A stretch of DNA of 36,625 bases from Pelosinus propionicus DSM 13327 (GTDB lineage Bacteria > Bacillota > Negativicutes > DSM-13327). The DNA is taken from the NCBI RefSeq assembly GCF_900114615.1, contig NZ_FOTS01000053.1, positions 1 to 36,625 of the forward strand, in the 5' to 3' direction. The notes beneath the pieces were generated by a model. The model had not been told where the DNA came from, made no database searches, and was given only the letters and a program-made list of their open reading frames with translations. Below are positions 17,125-25,301 of the stretch, one piece after another. Within the stretch, counting starts at the first letter, position 1; each line of letters starts with the position of its first letter. A program made the translations under genes and the position numbers.

Positions 17125-19389
17125 TTAAAACCGATACTGCATACCCAAAGTGTACTCTCGGCCAGAAGCATCATAGTAGGAATAATATTTTCGGTCAAAT
17201 AAATTATTCACTCCGAAGGTCACTGTCATATTAGGATTAACGGCATAATTGAATTTAGTATTCACCGTAAAATATGCATCAGAGGAGCCATACACGCCAG
17301 AAATTGAGTCATCGTCATTACGTTCACTGACATACATTGCATCTAAATTAGCACTCCATTTGGCGTAACGATAATTACCGCCAAAATGCAATAAATGAGT
17401 CGGTATTTCTGAAAGGCTAGTTCCAGAAGATTTTTCTACACTAGAATCCCATTCGCCTTTCTGTAAAGCATAATTCGTATAAATATCCCATTTGCTGTTT
17501 ATTTTGTGTGTTACATCTAACTCAATACCTTTACGAGTGGCAGAGTCTATATTCTCCCACACTTTTGCCATTTTATCTGGCAAATAACTACCCGCCGGAT
17601 AGGTTACCCTGGCAATCATATCTTGTGTTTTAGCTTGATATAAAGCTAGATTCACATTTGTCTTTTGGCCAATTTGCTTTTTTAGCCCTATTTCAAAAGT
17701 GTCAGAGGTTTCTGGCTTTAGATTTGGGTTTGCTGGTGAATCATAAGCTGTTGATGTCATGGATGATGTTGTAGTCCATCTATATAATTTGTATAAGGAC
17801 GGAGGATTAAAGGAATGGCCATATGAAACATAATAAGTCGTTGCAGGATCCTTCTGATACTCAAACGCTAATTTGGGGCTTACTTCAGTGTATGTAGTGG
17901 AATCAAATTCTTTATCAATTCTGCCTATTGAAAAATCTTTAGAATAGCCATCATATTTCGTATATTGATCATAACGTAATCCACCAATGACACTCCACTG
18001 TTTATTAAGTTGGTATTCATCCTGAATAAAAGCTGCCAATAAGCGATCCTTACCACCATTCATAGTATCAATGCTGGTAACTGAGTGATAATCGTTCCAA
18101 TGCGCGAGTTTTGTAGAAGTTTGATTCATCTCTTCAACTCGCCAATTTAATCCGGTAACTATTGTATGCTTACCTAGATCACTCCAAGATTTTTGCAAAT
18201 CCATATTCCATGTCTTACTAGGATAAGAACTGTCACTGCCCGGCTTCGTCTTATCGAAGGTACTGCCGCTTGAATAACCATTTGCCGTAGTATCAGTAAA
18301 ACCAGCATTTATGGTAACATGATTTTTATCATCCTTAAATTGCAAAGCATGTATATCGGCTTCTCTGCGACCAAAATAATTTGTGAAATCAGATTCTTTA
18401 ATCTCAAAGTATCTGCCATCGGGTAAGACAGCATAACCGTTATATATAGGATTACCATCCGCATCATGAATAAACGTACGAGCATTATCATAGCGGTATT
18501 GTAACTTATCCTTGGTATAATTATAACTAATCGATTTTTCTTGATCTATTTTATATTTTAATTTTAACCAATAAGTATCACCATCATAGGCATTGTTACC
18601 TTTATCGCCAAAGATATAGCGTGTCTTACCATCAACCGTATTTCCCACAATAATTCCAGTTCCTTGGGGCTTCGTATTAGGAATTACTCCTGTCTTTGGA
18701 GCAGCCGTAGATGATGCTGGATTTACAACATGTCCATCTGTAGAACGTCCTTCATAACCAACCGCTACACTAAAATAGTCATTTACTTTTTGATTGATAT
18801 TGAAGGATTTTCGCCAAGTATTATTACTTCCATATGTGATATCGGCAGAGATCGTATTGTCTTTTGGCTCCTTAGTCATAATATTAACAACGCCGCCAAC
18901 AGCATAACCGCCATACAATGATGAGGCGCCCCCGCGAACAACTTCAATACGATCTACACTTCCAATTGGAATAGCATTCCAATTTACCGAACCATCATAG
19001 GCTGTATTCATAGGCTGCCCATCTAAGAGTACTAAGATATTATTGTCAGAAAATCCTCTCATTTTAATGCCATCCCCAACACCAGCAATACCTTTGGGGC
19101 GGTCTACCAAGATACCGACAGAGTTTCTCAATGCTTCATCAATGGTCATAATATTCATTTCTTTAATTTTTTCAGACGTAATTACGGTAACACTTGCAGG
19201 AACTTTTCTTGCTTCTTGCAAAATTTTAGTAGCTGTTACTACAACTTCATTAAATTGAAATATATTTTTTTCTGTTTCTTCATCCCCGATAATCTGGTCT
19301 TCATTAGCTGCTACAACTTGCGGCAGCAGCAATTGCATCACCACAGTAAATAATACTATTTTACTCTTTACTGATAGCATTTTTTCCAC
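17125..19389 (-). CDS. btuB: TonB-dependent outer-membrane receptor, BtuB-like (cobalamin uptake)
   Basis: 754 residues. A signal peptide at about residues 1-30 (MLSVKSKIVLFTVVMQLLLP...AANE) is followed by a TonB box (NEVVVTATK). The plug domain comes next (VPASVTVITSEKI, ILVLLDGQPM, IEVVRGGASSLYGGYAVGGVVNI), then a 22-strand type barrel ending in the classical aromatic C-terminus (YTLGMQYRF). The start is GTG 19389 (GTG GAA AAA ATG CTA) because AGGAG lies 7-8 bases before it; ATG 19380 is the alternative. A cobalamin riboswitch directly upstream makes vitamin B12 or another corrinoid the likely cargo, which crosses the outer membrane using TonB energy. No BtuCDF genes are adjacent. The receptor confirms that the organism has an outer membrane. 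Confidence 0.93.
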   Translation of the reverse strand: MEKMLSVKSKIVLFTVVMQLLLPQVVAANEDQIIGDEETEKNIFQFNEVVVTATKILQEARKVPASVTVITSEKIKEMNIMTIDEALRNSVGILVDRPKGIAGVGDGIKMRGFSDNNILVLLDGQPMNTAYDGSVNWNAIPIGSVDRIEVVRGGASSLYGGYAVGGVVNIMTKEPKDNTISADITYGSNNTWRKSFNINQKVNDYFSVAVGYEGRSTDGHVVNPASSTAAPKTGVIPNTKPQGTGIIVGNTVDGKTRYIFGDKGNNAYDGDTYWLKLKYKIDQEKSISYNYTKDKLQYRYDNARTFIHDADGNPIYNGYAVLPDGRYFEIKESDFTNYFGRREADIHALQFKDDKNHVTINAGFTDTTANGYSSGSTFDKTKPGSDSSYPSKTWNMDLQKSWSDLGKHTIVTGLNWRVEEMNQTSTKLAHWNDYHSVTSIDTMNGGKDRLLAAFIQDEYQLNKQWSVIGGLRYDQYTKYDGYSKDFSIGRIDKEFDSTTYTEVSPKLAFEYQKDPATTYYVSYGHSFNPPSLYKLYRWTTTSSMTSTAYDSPANPNLKPETSDTFEIGLKKQIGQKTNVNLALYQAKTQDMIARVTYPAGSYLPDKMAKVWENIDSATRKGIELDVTHKINSKWDIYTNYALQKGEWDSSVEKSSGTSLSEIPTHLLHFGGNYRYAKWSANLDAMYVSERNDDDSISGVYGSSDAYFTVNTKFNYAVNPNMTVTFGVNNLFDRKYYSYYDASGREYTLGMQYRF

Positions 19390-19513
19390 TTTTATTCTCC
19401 TCACAATACAATATGATTGCATTCCATCAACGATCTTTTTTATATCCCTCCTTTTTTAACGCGCTATTACTCAGCGACCTATTCACTTTTTGGCTTACTT
19501 CCTTGTAGCATAT

Positions 19514-19555
19514 AAAAAAGATGCCTCTCTAGTTTAGACTAGGAGGCATCTTTTA
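19514..19555 (-). terminator. Intrinsic terminator between riboswitch and btuB
   Basis: AAAAGATGCCTCxCTAGT pairs with ACTAGAGAGGCATCTTTT around a 4-base loop and is followed by a T-run on the minus strand (CTTTTTTATA). It is the obvious expression-platform terminator of the cobalamin riboswitch, about 125 bases before the receptor start. Confidence 0.88.
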
Positions 19556-19579
19556 AATAACATAGCATAACAATACAAA

Positions 19580-19601
19580 TCCCGGCGCAAAAACGCCGGG
19601 A
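19580..19601 (-). promoter_or_regulatory. GC-rich hairpin in the riboswitch expression platform
   Basis: TCCCGGCG, loop TTTTTG, CGCCGGGA; followed on the minus strand by only TTTGTATTG. It stands between the riboswitch core and the strong terminator and may be an anti-anti-structure or a second weak terminator. Confidence 0.6.
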
Positions 19602-19659
19602 CAAAGTACAGTATATTAAGTATACTTAATCCCCTCCCCATCACTCGTGGGTCAAATGG

Positions 19660-19830
19660 TGACTGTCAAATAGGCAGTTCTCCTGGCTTTAGTTCATCGC
19701 TAACCCAAACCTTCCCAAGACTGTTCATCTCAGTGGTATTCTTTGGGTTGCTCCCTATTACAGTGGCGGGACCGCGCCGGCATTACACCGGTCTTCCCTA
19801 TTAAGCCCTTATGGGCACCTATTCCTATAT
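19660..19830 (-). promoter_or_regulatory. Cobalamin (AdoCbl) riboswitch
   Basis: Read on the minus strand, the conserved blocks occur in the right order: AGGTGCCC, AGGGAAGACCGGTGTAA, GCGGTCCCGCCACTGTA, and the B12 box GCCAGGAGAACTGCC. The kissing-loop and downstream platform follow toward 19620. Ligand binding should favour the terminator at 19514-19555 and lower receptor expression when corrinoid is plentiful. Confidence 0.95.
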
Positions 19831-19865
19831 TTATTTTTTGACAAACTTTCTTATAATTCGCATTT

Positions 19866-19895
19866 ATCATAACATTATCTTCAAAGGAAAGTCAA
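19866..19895 (-). promoter_or_regulatory. Promoter of the riboswitch-btuB transcript
   Basis: Minus strand TTGACT (19895-19890), 18-base spacer, TATGAT (19871-19866). The start would lie about 30 bases before the first riboswitch block. Confidence 0.75.
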
Positions 19896-19976
19896 ATAAA
19901 TACGTTCCAACTATTACATGAACTGAACTTTCACCGATTAGCAAATTGCGGCTTTGCTGGACACCCCTAATATAAT

Positions 19977-20025
19977 AAAAAACCAGGGCACTATTTCTCT
20001 TAACCCAATAGTGCCTTGGTTTTGG
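19977..20025 (-). terminator. Terminator of the amino-acid ABC operon
   Basis: AAAACCAxGGCACTATT is inverted as AATAGTGCCxTGGTTTT around an 11-base loop, a few bases past the binding-protein stop at 20034, with a T-run on the minus strand. Confidence 0.88.
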
Positions 20026-20033
20026 TATTATAC

Positions 20034-20906
20034 TTACTTCACGATTCCGCCTTCTACTACAACGGTTTCTGGATCAATGGATTCACCATAAGCAGGTTTT
20101 AGCGTTGCATCATATGCTTTGTGAATAAAGTTCTCTTTACCCAATGTTTCTAATTCTGTATTGACCCAAGCAAGAAGTTCTTTGTCACCCTTTTTAACTG
20201 CCGGAGCAATCGTATCAAGACTGCCTAATGAAGCTACACCAACGGTATACCCTGTGTTTTCTCTTGCCCAGGCAAATAACAATGTATTATCATGGGCCAA
20301 AGCAACACCACGTTTATCTTTTAATGCTTCAAAAGCTTCTGTATTTTGATCATATTTTAACAATTCAATATCTGGATAATTCTTAGTGAAAAAAGTTTCA
20401 GCTGTTGTACCCTTGTTTACAATTAATTTTTTCCCTTTTAATTGATCCACAGAAGTAATCGGTGCACCACTTGGAGACACTACGCCTAGAGCAACCTTCA
20501 TGTATGGATTAGCAAAATCAACTTTTTGCTTGCGTTCATCTGTAACAGTAAAGTTAGCCAAAATCAGGTCAACTTTATTGGCTTGCAGAAATTCAACTCT
20601 GCTTGCTGCTTCCACCAAAACGAACTCTACTTTTGACTCATCACCTAATAAATCTTTTGCAAAACGCTTTGCAATAAACACATCAAAACCTTGATTTTTT
20701 CCATTGGCATCTACAAAGCCAAATGGAGGCTTATCACTAAATACTCCAATTTTGATTTTTCCACGCTGTTTGATTTCCTCGATACTGCTTTTTGCGGCTT
20801 GCTCTTTCTTAGTATCTGTTGTTGCTTTTGAGCCGCAGCCTGCTACGATTCCTACTAATATAATGGCACTAAAGAAAACGGCTAGGATTTTTTTGATATT
20901 CTTCAT
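20034..20906 (-). CDS. Amino-acid ABC transporter substrate-binding lipoprotein (CjaA-like, probably cysteine)
   Basis: 290 residues. A lipoprotein signal ends in lipobox IVAGC (Cys about 24), then an SBP_bac_3 fold: IKIGVFSDKPPFGFVDANG, NQGFDVFIAKRFAKDLLGD, VEAASRVEFLQANKVDLILANFT, the VNKGTTAE loop that contacts the amino acid alpha-carboxylate, and IAPAVKKGDKEL. From memory these blocks match the cysteine-binding CjaA/PEB1a branch closely, including the VEGG tail, so cysteine is the best guess; glutamate/aspartate is the alternative. The ATG start has GGAAG about 8 bases before it. It is the last gene of a four-gene operon (two permeases, ATPase, binding protein). It should be anchored in the cytoplasmic membrane facing the periplasm. 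Confidence 0.92.
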   Translation of the reverse strand: MKNIKKILAVFFSAIILVGIVAGCGSKATTDTKKEQAAKSSIEEIKQRGKIKIGVFSDKPPFGFVDANGKNQGFDVFIAKRFAKDLLGDESKVEFVLVEAASRVEFLQANKVDLILANFTVTDERKQKVDFANPYMKVALGVVSPSGAPITSVDQLKGKKLIVNKGTTAETFFTKNYPDIELLKYDQNTEAFEALKDKRGVALAHDNTLLFAWARENTGYTVGVASLGSLDTIAPAVKKGDKELLAWVNTELETLGKENFIHKAYDATLKPAYGESIDPETVVVEGGIVK

Positions 20907-20932
20907 GATACAACTTCCTTTCTTTTTTTGTT

Positions 20933-21682
20933 TTAAAATTGAAATATATTTAAAAATTGCTGAGCACGCTCTGTTTTGGGGTTAGTAAAGAATTCTTTAG
21001 GTTCAGATATTTCACATACTCTGCCCTCATCAATAAACAAAATTCGGTCAGCTACAGCCTGCGCAAATCCCATTTCATGAGTTACAATCATCATAGTCAT
21101 ACCCTGTTTTGCCAGCCCAAGTATAACATCTAACACTTCCCTTACCATTTCAGGATCAAGTGCTGCTGTAACCTCATCAAAAAGCATAATTTCCGGATTC
21201 ATACACAACGCTCTTACAATTGCAATTCTTTGCTTTTGCCCCCCTGACAACTGACGGGGATAGGAATCTTTGCGATCAGATAATCCTACTTTTTCCAGCA
21301 GCTGCGCTGCCTGCTCCATCACCTCTTTCTTTTCTCTTTTTTGTACCTTAATTGGACCTAAAAGAATATTTTCAATGACTGTCATGTGTGGAAAAAGATC
21401 ATAATTTTGAAATACCATACCAATCTTTTGACGAGTTTTTTGCCAATCCACATTAGAGCCAACAAGGCTTTCACCATCAAACTGGATATCGCCGCCTTGA
21501 ATACTTTCCAGCCCATTTAAGCATCGCAATAATGTGCTTTTCCCACAGCCTGATGGACCTAGCACCACGATCACTTCACCCTTATGCACACGCAGATGAA
21601 TACCGTCTAATACCGTCCTTGTGTCATATTCCTTATGCAAATCTTTGATTTCAAGCAAGACTTGATGATTTTCTTTATTCAT
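20933..21682 (-). CDS. Polar amino-acid ABC transporter ATP-binding protein (GlnQ/HisP family)
   Basis: 249 residues with all ABC motifs: Walker A GPSGCGKST (about residue 40), Q-loop FQNYDLFPHMTV, signature LSGGQKQR, Walker B IMLFDEVTAALDPE, and H-loop VTHEM. The C-terminus FTNPKTERAQQFL is typical of the polar amino-acid (PAAT) family. ATG with AAGGGG before it. It sits 12 bp after the second permease and 26 bp before the binding protein, so the four genes are co-transcribed. Confidence 0.95.
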   Translation of the reverse strand: MNKENHQVLLEIKDLHKEYDTRTVLDGIHLRVHKGEVIVVLGPSGCGKSTLLRCLNGLESIQGGDIQFDGESLVGSNVDWQKTRQKIGMVFQNYDLFPHMTVIENILLGPIKVQKREKKEVMEQAAQLLEKVGLSDRKDSYPRQLSGGQKQRIAIVRALCMNPEIMLFDEVTAALDPEMVREVLDVILGLAKQGMTMMIVTHEMGFAQAVADRILFIDEGRVCEISEPKEFFTNPKTERAQQFLNIFQF

Positions 21683-21694
21683 TGCAACCCCTTC

Positions 21695-22372
21695 TTAATT
21701 CTCCCATTTCGCTTCGAGTTTCTTTGATAATTTCGATAAAGGATAACAGATAATGAAGTATAGGATAAAAATCAGTCCATAAACCCAAAAGGATGCAGTA
21801 GGCACTTTTATGATGGATCTTTCTATAATCTGCTGACCTACCTTTACTACATCAATAACACCAATCATAACAACCAGGGATGTTGTTTTCACCATTCTTG
21901 TGGATAGATTAATCGCTCCTGGCAGCATACGTCTTACAGCTTGAGGTATCAGCACATATCTGTAAAGTCCCCAAAAACTGAGTCCAATCGCCTTTCCAGA
22001 TTCAACTTGATGTTTGGGCAAGGATTCTAGTGCTCCCCTGACGATATCCCCCATTTCTGCCGCGCCCCATAGGCTAAATACAATTACGGCAACAACTTCG
22101 CCATCTAGATGAATATCCAACGCATTAGTCACGCCGAAATAAACAATAAACAGCCACACAAGAATGGGTATGATTCTAAAAACTTCAAGATAAAGGCGAC
22201 AGATAAACTGTACGATTCTTGACTTGGACGTTCTTAAGAGCCCCATTCCTATACCTAAAAAAGACCCGATAATAATAGAGATAAATGCAATTCCTGCTGT
22301 CATCATCAGCCCTTCAAATAAACGCTGCAATGTTGTTCCTTCAAACAGAACATTAATTCCCAAATTCTGCAT
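21695..22372 (-). CDS. Polar amino-acid ABC transporter permease (second of pair)
   Basis: 225 residues, about five membrane segments. The EAA loop that docks the ATPase is present (ALESLPKHQVESGKAIGLS...RYVLIPQAVRRMLPG). The ATG start overlaps the preceding permease by 20 bases, which suggests translational coupling. Forms the membrane channel as a heterodimer with the gene upstream. Confidence 0.93.
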   Translation of the reverse strand: MQNLGINVLFEGTTLQRLFEGLMMTAGIAFISIIIGSFLGIGMGLLRTSKSRIVQFICRLYLEVFRIIPILVWLFIVYFGVTNALDIHLDGEVVAVIVFSLWGAAEMGDIVRGALESLPKHQVESGKAIGLSFWGLYRYVLIPQAVRRMLPGAINLSTRMVKTTSLVVMIGVIDVVKVGQQIIERSIIKVPTASFWVYGLIFILYFIICYPLSKLSKKLEAKWEN

Positions 22373-23018
22373 ATCGCACTTTCCTTTCCAGCCAGGTTAG
22401 CAAAAATGACAGAGGCAGAATAATAATCAGATAAGCAGCTACCAGCATGAACAGCGATTCAAATGTTTGATAATACATACCAATGACATCTTGTGTTACA
22501 TGCATTAGTTCTGCAATAGCAATGGCTCCTACTATCGAAGTTTCTTTAAATAAAAAGATACAATTTGCTGCTAAGGATGGCATGGTTACCGCAAATGCCT
22601 GTGGAAGAATCACGTAACGAATTAGCTGCATTTGAGAAAGACCAATACTCAGACCGGACTCAATTTGCGTCTTGCTCACGGCTTCAATTCCACTGCGAAA
22701 AGCCTCCGACATATAACTACCGCCCAAAAATGCCAGACCAATAATGGCACAAGTCGTCTCACTCATTGTTATACCGAGTTTTGTCAGTCCAAAATATAAG
22801 AAAAATAACTGTATTAGTAAAGGCGTATTACGCGAAAGTTCAACATAAATTTCAACAAGCTCTTTTAAAACCTTTATCCTAAAATATAATATAATACTGC
22901 ACACCAATCCAATGACCAAGGACAACAATGTACCCCAAAAACCAAGCTTTATCGTAATCCACGCTGCCTTTTGATATAAAGGCAGCGTGCTTATTATAAA
23001 CTGCCAATTAATATCCAT
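22353..23018 (-). CDS. Polar amino-acid ABC transporter permease (first of operon)
   Basis: 221 residues, N-terminal segments including WITIKLGFWGTLLSLVIGLV and the HisM-type motif YVELSRNTPLLIQLFFLYFGL. EAA loop: GIEAVSKTQIESGLSIGLS followed by RYVILPQAFAVTMPS. First gene of the operon; ATG is preceded by GGTGGTGA and a CCCC...GGGG hairpin. Expression depends on passing the leader terminator at 23065-23114. Confidence 0.93.
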   Translation of the reverse strand: MDINWQFIISTLPLYQKAAWITIKLGFWGTLLSLVIGLVCSIILYFRIKVLKELVEIYVELSRNTPLLIQLFFLYFGLTKLGITMSETTCAIIGLAFLGGSYMSEAFRSGIEAVSKTQIESGLSIGLSQMQLIRYVILPQAFAVTMPSLAANCIFLFKETSIVGAIAIAELMHVTQDVIGMYYQTFESLFMLVAAYLIIILPLSFLLTWLERKVRYAEFGN

Positions 23019-23041
23019 ACATTCACCACCATCTACTTTTC

Positions 23042-23060
23042 TTTACCCCTATGGGGGAAA
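23042..23060 (-). promoter_or_regulatory. Palindromic CCCC-TAT-GGGG element just before the ABC operon
   Basis: TTTACCCCTATGGGGGAAA is a 19-bp inverted repeat (one mismatched pair) between the leader terminator and the first start codon. It has the same length and C-run/G-run layout as the copA CsoR operator. In RNA it would form a short hairpin about 20 bases before the start codon. Operator, RNA structure or chance are all possible. Confidence 0.4.
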
Positions 23061-23064
23061 ATAT

Positions 23065-23114
23065 GAAAAATAAAAAAACCAAAAGAACGTAGTCAAAAAC
23101 CACAGTTCTTTTGG
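23065..23114 (-). terminator. Leader terminator (attenuator candidate) before the ABC operon
   Basis: On the minus strand CCAAAAGAAC is inverted as GTTCTTTTGG and followed by TTTTTTTATTTTT, an excellent intrinsic terminator. It lies between the promoter (23208-23236) and the first gene (23018), so the operon can be expressed only by read-through or antitermination. Confidence 0.8.
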
Positions 23115-23207
23115 CCTTTAGTTTTCTAATCAGCCATTATTTATTTTTTAACAAGAGACAAACCTATGTAGTATGTTAAAAAAACAATACAAATCTCTGT
23201 AACAAAA

Positions 23208-23236
23208 ATTATAGTATCCTCACATTCATTTGTCAA
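23208..23236 (-). promoter_or_regulatory. Consensus promoter of the amino-acid ABC operon
   Basis: Minus strand TTGACA (23236-23231), 17-base spacer, TATAAT (23213-23208): a perfect vegetative promoter. The transcript would begin near 23201, leaving about 180 bases of leader. Confidence 0.88.
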
Positions 23237-23430
23237 TACATGAAATAGGAATAATCAATAAGAAAAATACTAACATAATATGAACAAGCTTCTCATATGT
23301 ATAATTGAACTGTTTATTGGCTGACTACTGACTGTTAAGGATAAATGCGACTATGATTCAGGAGGCATTAAAACGCCATGGTCAATCAAGTTTTCTTTAT
23401 CTCATCTTGCTAATTTAGGGAGGAATCTTT

Positions 23431-24390
23431 GTGGAAGATGCAATAGCAACGATCGCTGCTGCTGTATGGACTGATAATTGGAATCATATGATCAATTTCA
23501 AAGTAATCTTACTCAGTATTGTTATTGAAGCCTTTCCCTTTTTACTGATGAGTGTAATTGTATCAGCGTTACTTAATAATTTTGTTTCTGAAAATACGAT
23601 ACGCAATCTGATACCCAAAAGTAATATTCTAAGCATCTTCATAGCCTGTTTTCTAGGTATCCTATTTCCCTTATGTGACTGCGGTATGGTACCAATTATA
23701 CGACGTTTAATTTTAAAAGGAGTTCCTTTGCCTGCAGCGATTACATTTATGCTGGCTGCTCCCATTGTAAATCCTGTTGTAAGCGCCGCAACAGCATTTG
23801 CTTTTCAAAACAATCTATATGTAGTTTTATTGCGCCTCGGAACAGCATTAGCAGTAGCTCTATGTACTGGACTATTGCTCAATAGCTTTGCTAAGGGCAG
23901 GCAGCTAAAATCACCAAGTCAGCTCCACGGTCATTCTCATGGATGCTGCCAGCATATGCTTACCAGTCACCATCCTGGGCATTCTCTCCTGCATCGGTCG
24001 ATCAATACCCTGAGAGATGCCTGCCATGAGTTTTTTGAAATGGGAAAATATTTAGTGATAGGAGCTATGCTTGGATCATTATCACAGATTGCTATTCCTC
24101 GGGAAATATTAGTATCCATGGGGCAAGATTCATCATTCTCCATTGGTGTTATGATGGTATTCGCCTTTTTTATCTCGGTATGCTCTGCTGCAGATGCATT
24201 TATAGCAGCATCGTTTTCTAGCAGTTTTACCTTAGGCTCCCTTGTAGCCTTTATGATTTTTGGCCCTATGATTGATTTAAAAAATATTTTCATGCTATTA
24301 CACACATTTCGTACCAAATTTGTGTGTTGCCTCACATTGATCGTTATTATGCTGTGCTCCAGCGCTGCTTATCTGATCAATCACTTGTAA
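23431..24390 (+). CDS. DUF318/YcgR-type membrane permease (ArsP-like fold) with His/Cys-rich loop
   Basis: 319 residues, eight or so membrane segments in two halves (PF03773). Family motifs are FPLCDCGMVPIIRRL with a CDC pair in the first half, FMLAAPIVNPVV, and SVCSAADAFIAAS with FGPMIDLKN in the second. A cytoplasmic loop of about 40 residues between the halves is rich in metal-binding side chains (HGHSHGCCQH, SHHPGHSLLH). The start is GTG 23431 after GGGAGG. It is followed 14 bp later by its usual partner (TIGR03943). Related permeases move methyl-arsenite or are controlled by metal regulators; the cargo of this branch is not established. No clear promoter was found in the 200 bases upstream. 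Confidence 0.85.
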   Translation: MEDAIATIAAAVWTDNWNHMINFKVILLSIVIEAFPFLLMSVIVSALLNNFVSENTIRNLIPKSNILSIFIACFLGILFPLCDCGMVPIIRRLILKGVPLPAAITFMLAAPIVNPVVSAATAFAFQNNLYVVLLRLGTALAVALCTGLLLNSFAKGRQLKSPSQLHGHSHGCCQHMLTSHHPGHSLLHRSINTLRDACHEFFEMGKYLVIGAMLGSLSQIAIPREILVSMGQDSSFSIGVMMVFAFFISVCSAADAFIAASFSSSFTLGSLVAFMIFGPMIDLKNIFMLLHTFRTKFVCCLTLIVIMLCSSAAYLINHL

Positions 24391-24404
24391 AAGGAGATGA
24401 TTTA

Positions 24405-25193
24405 TTGCAACCTAGAAAAAGAAATCTGCGTTCTTTAAACACCGGGGCTTGTATACAATCCATCATTCTTTTTGGTTTTATCATTTTACTCCTTTGGCTT
24501 GATATTAGTAAACAATTACCCCTATATATTAATCCAAAATTTATAATACTCACCCAACTATCATATTTGGTATTGATTCCTATGTTTGTCATACAAATTA
24601 TAGATGTCCTGCTTCCCACCTATAGTGTATATGAACATCACAGTCATAAACCTTCTATGATTGGAAAGTATACTCCATTTTTTATAATTCTTCTCTTAGC
24701 CTTTGCAATACCGGAAAATACACTCAATGCAAATCTTGTTAACAGCAAAGGGCTCAATAATTCAACCAAGATTCCTACCGCTTCGCTAAAAGATTTACCA
24801 CGTCCTTTGGCACCAGTGTTCAGGCAAATGGATACCATTAAAGTTACAAACCTCAACTATACAGAAGCAATGTTCGAAATCAATAATTACCCTAGTGACT
24901 ATGAAGGCAAAAAAATTACAATGGACGGATTTGTATTCCAAAGTCTAGAACTGGCAAATAGCCAAATTTCCCTAGTTCGCTATGTCGTTATGTGCTGCAC
25001 TGCTGATTCCTTACCTTATGGACTCATGTGTGAAGGGATCGAAACTAAAAAGTATCCTGATGGAACCTGGCTGTCAATTGAAGGAATCATTCGAAGGAGT
25101 ACATATGATGGTAAAGATGCTGCTACAATTAAAATTACCTCTTTGCAAAAAATTGAAGCGCCAAAAGACCCTTACGTATATCCCTATAATTAA
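24405..25193 (+). CDS. TIGR03943/YcgQ-type permease partner (DUF1980)
   Basis: 262 residues from TTG 24405, chosen because AAGGAG lies 8 bases upstream and just after the preceding stop; the longer frame from 24324 overlaps the permease gene. There are three or four N-terminal membrane segments (CIQSIILFGFIILLLWL; FIILTQLSYLVLIPMFVIQII; YTPFFIILLLAFAIP) with a basic-His stretch (YEHHSHKP). A soluble C-terminal domain outside the membrane carries the family block KITMDGFVFQ and RYVVMCCTADSLPYGLMCEG with three cysteines. It is always found beside the DUF318 permease and is thought to be its subunit. Confidence 0.83.
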   Translation: MQPRKRNLRSLNTGACIQSIILFGFIILLLWLDISKQLPLYINPKFIILTQLSYLVLIPMFVIQIIDVLLPTYSVYEHHSHKPSMIGKYTPFFIILLLAFAIPENTLNANLVNSKGLNNSTKIPTASLKDLPRPLAPVFRQMDTIKVTNLNYTEAMFEINNYPSDYEGKKITMDGFVFQSLELANSQISLVRYVVMCCTADSLPYGLMCEGIETKKYPDGTWLSIEGIIRRSTYDGKDAATIKITSLQKIEAPKDPYVYPYN

Positions 25194-25301
25194 CTTGTCA
25201 TTGCCATTGCTTTAAGTAACACAATATATACACTATCTCACCTGCATTAAAAACTCTGCTGCTTCAGCAGTCGTTTCAGCACAGATGAGGTACTAGTATA
25301 T

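Noticed and set aside
23019-23201. T-box or SAM riboswitch in the ABC-operon leader
   Set aside because: The T-box conserved antiterminator sequence and the SAM-I core are absent; the leader is also short for a T-box.
23378-23413. Leader peptide MVNQVFFISSC before the DUF318 permease
   Set aside because: AGGAGG is 12 bases from the ATG, too far to be convincing, and no terminator/antiterminator pair accompanies it.
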